This document shows positions 59,119 through 64,000 of a DNA stretch of 64,000 bases, one piece after another. Source of the DNA: Bisporella sp. PMI_857 (Eukaryota > Ascomycota > Leotiomycetes > Helotiales > Helotiaceae); assembly GCA_021307315.1 (NCBI GenBank), contig JAJSPD010000003.1, positions 558,001-622,000 of the forward strand, in the 5' to 3' direction. The translations under genes and the position numbers were made by a program. The notes under the pieces were generated by a model, which saw nothing but the letters and a program-made list of their open reading frames with translations, did not search any database and was not told the origin of the DNA. Position 1 is the stretch's first letter; every line of letters starts with the position of its first letter.

Positions 59119-59840
59119 ACAACGATGCTTTTGGCTGGAGATGCTCCTTCTCTACCATCACATCCGAACTTGTCTGCTGGTGATATTCCTACATTTCAGA
59201 ACGAGTCGCAAACATACGCCCACAGCCATGATGTGAACAGCCTGCAGATCTGTGCTTATAATAAAAATGAGTCCAAGCATATCTCTCACTGGAAAACAGC
59301 CACACGTAGTTTCTTTCTTCAGCGCAGGGCACCGATAAGAGTTTTCCATGATTCGGAGTTGGGAAATCGGGAATTCGCATGAAGATGGTCAAATAGCAGG
59401 CGTTGTAGGAAGTTTCTTACTATCTTCAGGTTTTGTAGGGAAGTGACGAGTGAATACAAGGCAGAAATATCTGCGTACTCGCTGATTCTGAAAATTTTCT
59501 TTGGTTGGTAAAGATGGCAAGGAGAGCTTCCGGGCGAAGTAGGATGTTTTCCGAGAATGATTCATCCTGTGCACCTTTCCTGTGAGTACAGTTGTTACTT
59601 GAATAATTCCGCACGTGAGGGATGGGAGGCATATCTCAGTTGAGAAGATATGCATGACGATAGACGATTCTCGATAGTCGAGAATAATTGATCAATTATA
59701 ATTCCTTCCTGCAGGCTCTGGCAACCTGTAACAGAGGATGTTCTGCTCTTCCCACTGATGAGGTGAGGTCCACACCTGCATCTACCGCGAAAACCATCGC
59801 GTCTTCACAGAGTACATTCGAGCATCACTGTATTATTCAT
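58570..59840. other. Intergenic, with one long CT microsatellite
   Basis: No gene is supported between the rhodanese start and the 3' end of the regulator. Small frames around 58,982-59,655 depend on the repeat or lack features. Confidence 0.45.
59071..59116. repeat. (CT)23 microsatellite
   Basis: An uninterrupted run of 23 CT units. It lies outside any supported gene. Confidence 0.97.
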
Positions 59841-62751
59841 TCATTCTATCCAAGAGCCTTGGGTCCAGTCTATCGTGTTAAGCCAATCCATTTCTCCGAA
59901 CGGCTCAAACATGGGGTCAAATGGAAGTTCTACCACATCACTATTACCAGCAACTTCCTTCGGTGGATCAAGAACTCTATCCAAAATTCTTTGCAACACC
60001 TTTTTCAGCCTACCCGCAAGCATAAAATTTCCATCAGTAGGTCGGATCCATTCCAGGAAGGCAATGAATATTGTCAGCTTTTGAATAGCTGAAGAGCGGG
60101 GTAATACAAGTTCGCTTTGCCCATTTGCTTGCTTAAGAAGCTCAACGCAAACGACGCCAGCGCATGGAATACCGTAACAAGTGATTATCCAATCAAATAA
60201 TGACGTATATATCATAAGCTGGTCTCTTTTTCTCCAGAACATCGTTGTTATATCCATCATTTCCACTGCTGTATCGAGAAGTCGTTGCCCGTTCTGGAAG
60301 CCACGCGCGATAGCCACTCGGTCGATCAGAAAGCTATTCTGAAGCAAGCTGAGGTACAAATATGCTTGAACCATTAGATGGCCAGCATCATTTGGACTTG
60401 TTGATTCTTCACGTGGAGAATAACGAAGTTGATTGGGGAAGTTTGCATATGTCTCTTGACATAGTCGATGAAGATCACTTATGCTAGTAAATAACTGACC
60501 ATGCAGAGAACGGGCGAATTCTTACTCTATTCTTGATGCTGGGACAAGGGCATCTACTCCAAGAGACGCTTCCAGAATTTGCTCCCGAATATCTACTATT
60601 AGACTGAAAGCTCTGAAGAAGGTCGTGCGATAGATTCGGCTTTCAGTATTCCAACCGTTGACGTCAAGTTTGTCAACCGCTTTACTCATTTCCTCGGAGG
60701 ACATGGCTAGATAATTTTCAGGGAGATCCAGCGGGAGCCGAACTACACAGTATCTCGCACTGGCCATTATCAGTACTACAGTCTGTGGCTCAAGATAGAG
60801 AAGCTGAGAGCTCAAGGGCCCATCATTAAGAAATCAGGGGGGGGGGGGGGGGGGGACAACGAACTAGACAGCTCTAAGACAGCTTTCGAGTGTTATCACA
60901 TGGCAAATTGCAATACAATAGAAACTCATTTACCTCAGTGCTGGTGGGGTTCCATTGAAAGCTTGTGATGTTACCAGAGTTAGTTTTGCTTGTTGGTTAC
61001 CAGTACTTACTCACCAGCATGATTCTTGTCAGCACAGTAGATAGCAGACCACAATCGCCTCTTATATTCTGTGGCAGGCGTCATTTTATTGTTGGGCCCG
61101 TAATCAGACATTCTATGTAAGCCTGCCGCAATAGCGTAGACCACAATATCGCCGATCTGTCGCCTAGTCTGGAAACCTGAATCGTATTAATTTTGAACTG
61201 AGCACATATTGGCTAGGAAAGATTACTTTCATCCCCTATGCAAACGGTTTCTAATACAGCGATGCACATCACTGTTACCAAGTATTGTAAGTATCTATAG
61301 AATCGATGACCGGCTAGCCTGATAGTATGCTTCGAAAACCATGTTGAGAAAATGTAGATGTTGCAACTCACTTAAAGCTAAGGAGATTTCGTTGATCTCC
61401 TCTGACATTTCACACATCCTGAAACATACCTCGGCGCCTAGAAACACATGACAGGAGTTAGTTAGCGTCTTGAGGCTAAATTTGACATGATATAATAACT
61501 CAAGAACTCTGTGTTTTTGGCACGTCAACGTACACATAAATGCTTGGAGAGTTAAGAAGCCCCTAATCAACTCAGTGTAGAACGGCAAGCGACTCATACT
61601 TACATTCTTTCATTCTCCAAGTCGTCTGCTTTCTATCACGACCATCGTTTTCCGGCACTTTAAAAAGCTCATCGTGCTCTTGCAAGCACTGATAGGAGTA
61701 GCCGAAGAAGCCGAACAACAGTCCAAGCATCTCAAATCGTAAATTCAGACCCATGAAGCCATCAATCCAGGCATATCCGTTTTCAGGTGCCTATAGCTGC
61801 GTTAGCAGGTGCGACATTAATATTCAGCGGCATTAGCAGTCACAAAGAATAGAGTCCACCATGAAAGTTGGCAAGATCTTACAGGGGGCAACGGCCTCTC
61901 TTCACTTTTAAAACAGACATTAGCTATTACTGATAACTTCTCAGATGTGCGAGGCTCAGCCAGCTCAGCCCCAAAGGTTGACCATAGGGTTTCAATGCAG
62001 TGTCGCATTATTATTTCATCCAGCATCGAATGATGAACGAGGGGATTATACATTGCTAAGAGTTTGAAACATATCTCCTTAGAGGGGATATTCGTTAGGG
62101 CCTTCAATACCTGGTCCATCCGCACTGTAGGAGCCGAAGGTCTATTCCGTCCAAGAAGTGGTTGTCCGAAGGGCCAGGTAGCCGGATGCTTGCGGCTATT
62201 CTCACTAATATTGATATCTTCTGAGACATTGGCATCTCTGAATATAGCTGAGAAGCTGGTTGGACCATAATACCTCGCAGACCGTTGAAATGTGGCATTT
62301 TTATCCCAATACATGTGTCGATGAAGCGGATTATTCCGTGTAGCATCATCTGATCCCAGGAGCGGTCCATCAGTTGCTTTATTTATAGCAGATGTCAGAG
62401 GATCAATAATCTGCTGAGTCGGAGATTCTTGACCTAAACTTTGAGGGGAAGATAAATCATGACTTGAACCACCTGAAGTGGTAGGAGTATGCTGCGCGGA
62501 CCCCAAGGAAGCCACTATTGCTCCTCGGGGCCTCGTCATCGGCGCAGGGTGGTAAATGCATTTTGCAGTCAGTTTTCGCCTAACGCATCTTCCGCAATGA
62601 GGCAGACTGTGGTCACAGGCTAATCTATAATGAAAGGGTCAGCATGCTGCGAATGATAAATGATATGGGGTGAGTACTTCGCCTTACGGCAGACCTCGCA
62701 AGCTTGCTTCTTGCCATTTCTTCTTAAGCCAATGCCTCCACCCGATGACAT
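59841..62751 (-). CDS. Zn2Cys6 transcription factor, nine exons
   Basis: Exons 62751-62678, 62624-61883, 61790-61604, 61437-61372, 61313-61227, 61176-61015, 60961-60934, 60759-60526 and 60483-59841 sum to exactly 741 codons (740 residues). The first splice completes the cluster CEVCRKA + KLACD, with cysteines at 18, 21, 28, 35, 38 and 47. A Ser/Thr-rich linker precedes the middle-homology region, recognisable by GFFGYSYQCLQEHDELF, QIGDIVVYAIAAGLHR, YKRRLWSAIYCADKNH and FNGTPPAL-SARYCVVRLPLDLP. The C-terminal exon is helical and ends acidic. Intron 3 (166 nt) and intron 7 (174 nt, with a G19 run) are long, and the join into the 66-nt exon 4 is the least certain. It is predicted to be a nuclear regulator; targets are unknown. 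Confidence 0.8.
60837..60855. repeat. G19 homopolymer within an intron
   Basis: Nineteen consecutive G on the plus strand (C on the coding strand). It lies in intron 7 of the regulator, so it does not disturb the reading frame. Length errors here are likely. Confidence 0.95.
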
Positions 62752-63469
62752 TTCAGATGTATAAGAATACCAGTATTAATTGTGACTGTCACCAGTCTAG
62801 GGATATCGGTGCTATGGAATTGTGACAAAGCTGCAGGCCTGGGCCACCTTAATTAGACGTAGATGGTTATACAAAGCTCACACTATAACATGCACATCGC
62901 TCGTGGACACACGTCCTCCTTTGCCTCTGTGTTCGAGTTCGGGCGCCGCGCTCGTGATATTGATCGAACTCTCACTAGAGTGGGGACTTGATATGATGAC
63001 AGTGTCACGTGTATATAAACTAATGCTAAGCGAGGCTTCAGGGGCAGGAAACAAAGAGCTCTCATATGTCTCTATCGATTTATCTGGAAAGCACTAAATC
63101 CTAATGTCACATTGGCTCGTTGGCAAAAGGGTGTGAGCAAGGCTTCGATTATATGACTATTGAGACCTATTCAAAGCTAGCTGCCTTGTAGAAGTCTCCT
63201 ACGGAGTACTACATGCTTCGAGTCCGTTGAGCGGACAAATCTGCGCAACACTCTACTTAGCTAGCGTTTTGCTTTGACCTTATCAGTTTATAATTTCTAC
63301 ACATCTACTAATGGAGAGCGTATGGCGAAACAGTTGCCTTGCATTCCGTAAGCATTCTGCGTCGTGTTCTGGTGAGACATCCAATTCTTCTCAAGTTTTC
63401 TGGGAGAAATATAGGCAGTATGCCCGGCCTCATGCACCATTATTCAAGTGTTCAGATACGTCTGTGGCA
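62752..63469. promoter_or_regulatory. Promoter of the nine-exon regulator; 3' region of Dsc3
   Basis: No supported gene. Small frames at 62822-63097 and 63339-63623 have no domain, and the latter overlaps the Dsc3 end antisense. Confidence 0.45.
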
Positions 63470-64000
63470 TCAAGACATCACTCTTAAGACCCCAAAGGTA
63501 AGGCTTAACAAGAACCCAGTAAACACGGCTATTTGCCGTCTTTTGGACCATATGCCACCGCCTTCTCTCATAGCCCAACCCACGCAACCCAGAGGCCACA
63601 AGAAACCTATTATATTGCCATAAAGCAAATCATCAAGCGCACCTCCACCAAGACCATCATCTCCAAAATCGAACCCACCCTCTTCAGTCCCTAATCCAGA
63701 ATTACCCGCATTATTATCTATCCATGCATCCTCCATACGGCGCAGGGTTGCTGGAGAGGGCATTGTGGCTTCTGTGTGTATACTTGACTGAATTGAGAGG
63801 AACTGAAGCCGTAATTGGTTGACCTCAGCCGGAGTAAAACCACCTGACAAAAGCCGGTCGAATCCCTGCGGTGCAGGTGTGGTCGTGGACAATGGCGGAA
63901 CATTTTTGGACGAATTCTTGGATTTCCTATCTTTGCTTGACTTCTTTCTTGATTCAGCAGCTGCTAGAGCTTCTGTGGACAGTTCAGCAGATGTCAGGAC
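63470..64000 (-). CDS. dsc3: Dsc E3 ubiquitin ligase complex subunit 3, C-terminal part
   Basis: The frame is open from the window edge to the stop, giving 176 residues of C-terminus; the start lies beyond 64,000. After a Lys/Ser-rich linker comes the family's C-terminal domain (former DUF2407_C): GFDRLLSGGFTPAEVNQLRLQF, MPSPATLRRMEDAWIDNN, a Gly/Asp-rich loop, then two hydrophobic segments (LLYGNIIGFLWPLGCVGW and QIAVFTGFLLSLTFGVLRV). Dsc3 is a membrane subunit of the Golgi/endosome Dsc ubiquitin ligase that triggers cleavage of the sterol and hypoxia regulator SREBP in fungi. The N-terminal ubiquitin-like part would be upstream. Confidence 0.85.
   Translation of the reverse strand, partial: VLTSAELSTEALAAAESRKKSSKDRKSKNSSKNVPPLSTTTPAPQGFDRLLSGGFTPAEVNQLRLQFLSIQSSIHTEATMPSPATLRRMEDAWIDNNAGNSGLGTEEGGFDFGDDGLGGGALDDLLYGNIIGFLWPLGCVGWAMREGGGIWSKRRQIAVFTGFLLSLTFGVLRVMS

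Noticed and set aside
60837..60855. G19 run as a frameshift in the nine-exon regulator
   Set aside because: The run lies inside a 174-nt intron; the flanking exons join cleanly from PPAL to SARYCVV.

Overview
The window is nuclear DNA of a filamentous ascomycete (Pezizomycotina). The reasons are short 42-100 nt introns with GTAAGT-like donors, CTAAC-like branch points and AG acceptors, several Zn2Cys6 regulators with fungal-specific middle-homology regions, an NRPS-like adenylate-forming reductase, and housekeeping genes of fungal type (Dsc3, PEX14, the INO80 subunit Ies2, a Gag1-like clamp protein). Leotiomycetes is a reasonable guess but was not tested. I found no tRNA, rRNA, CRISPR array or intact transposon. 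All exon joins were worked out by eye from reading-phase continuity and splice consensus.

Layout. 1-16 kb: a Zn2Cys6 factor (1784-3283, +), a membrane acyltransferase-3 protein lacking the usual catalytic His (4750-6186, -), a very large gene in which two complete Zn2Cys6 regulators are spliced into one frame (8470-12939, -), and a CNT nucleoside transporter (13907-15889, -). The transporter is divergent from an inosine/uridine-type nucleoside hydrolase (16951-18434, +), so the two look like an import-and-cleave pair. 18-35 kb is sparser: a small secreted KPDA-repeat protein, a GNAT gene broken by one TGA, a Gag1-like clamp protein, a C2H2 protein, PEX14 and Ies2.

36-52 kb looks like a specialised-metabolite cluster. 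It holds a Dal5-type MFS permease, a 1228-residue adenylation-thiolation-reductase enzyme with a complete gluconokinase domain at its C-terminus, a Zn2Cys6 regulator, an aldo-keto reductase, a DHA1 drug exporter and a ketopantoate-reductase-like oxidoreductase. CGGAAA elements are packed in the promoters of the permease, the reductase and the regulator/aldo-keto reductase pair. This suggests one shared regulator, plausibly the one encoded in the cluster. The proposed logic is activation of an acid on the A-T module, release as aldehyde or alcohol by the R domain, phosphorylation by the kinase domain, further reduction by the two oxidoreductases, and transport by the MFS proteins. The substrate is unknown.

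52-64 kb: an SPX low-affinity phosphate transporter with a one-base frameshift, a two-exon secreted 8-cysteine protein, a rhodanese-domain protein, a nine-exon Zn2Cys6 regulator, and the 3' end of Dsc3 running off the window. The main leads are the A-T-R-gluconokinase fusion and its cluster, the double transcription factor, and the cryptic secreted cysteine-rich gene.
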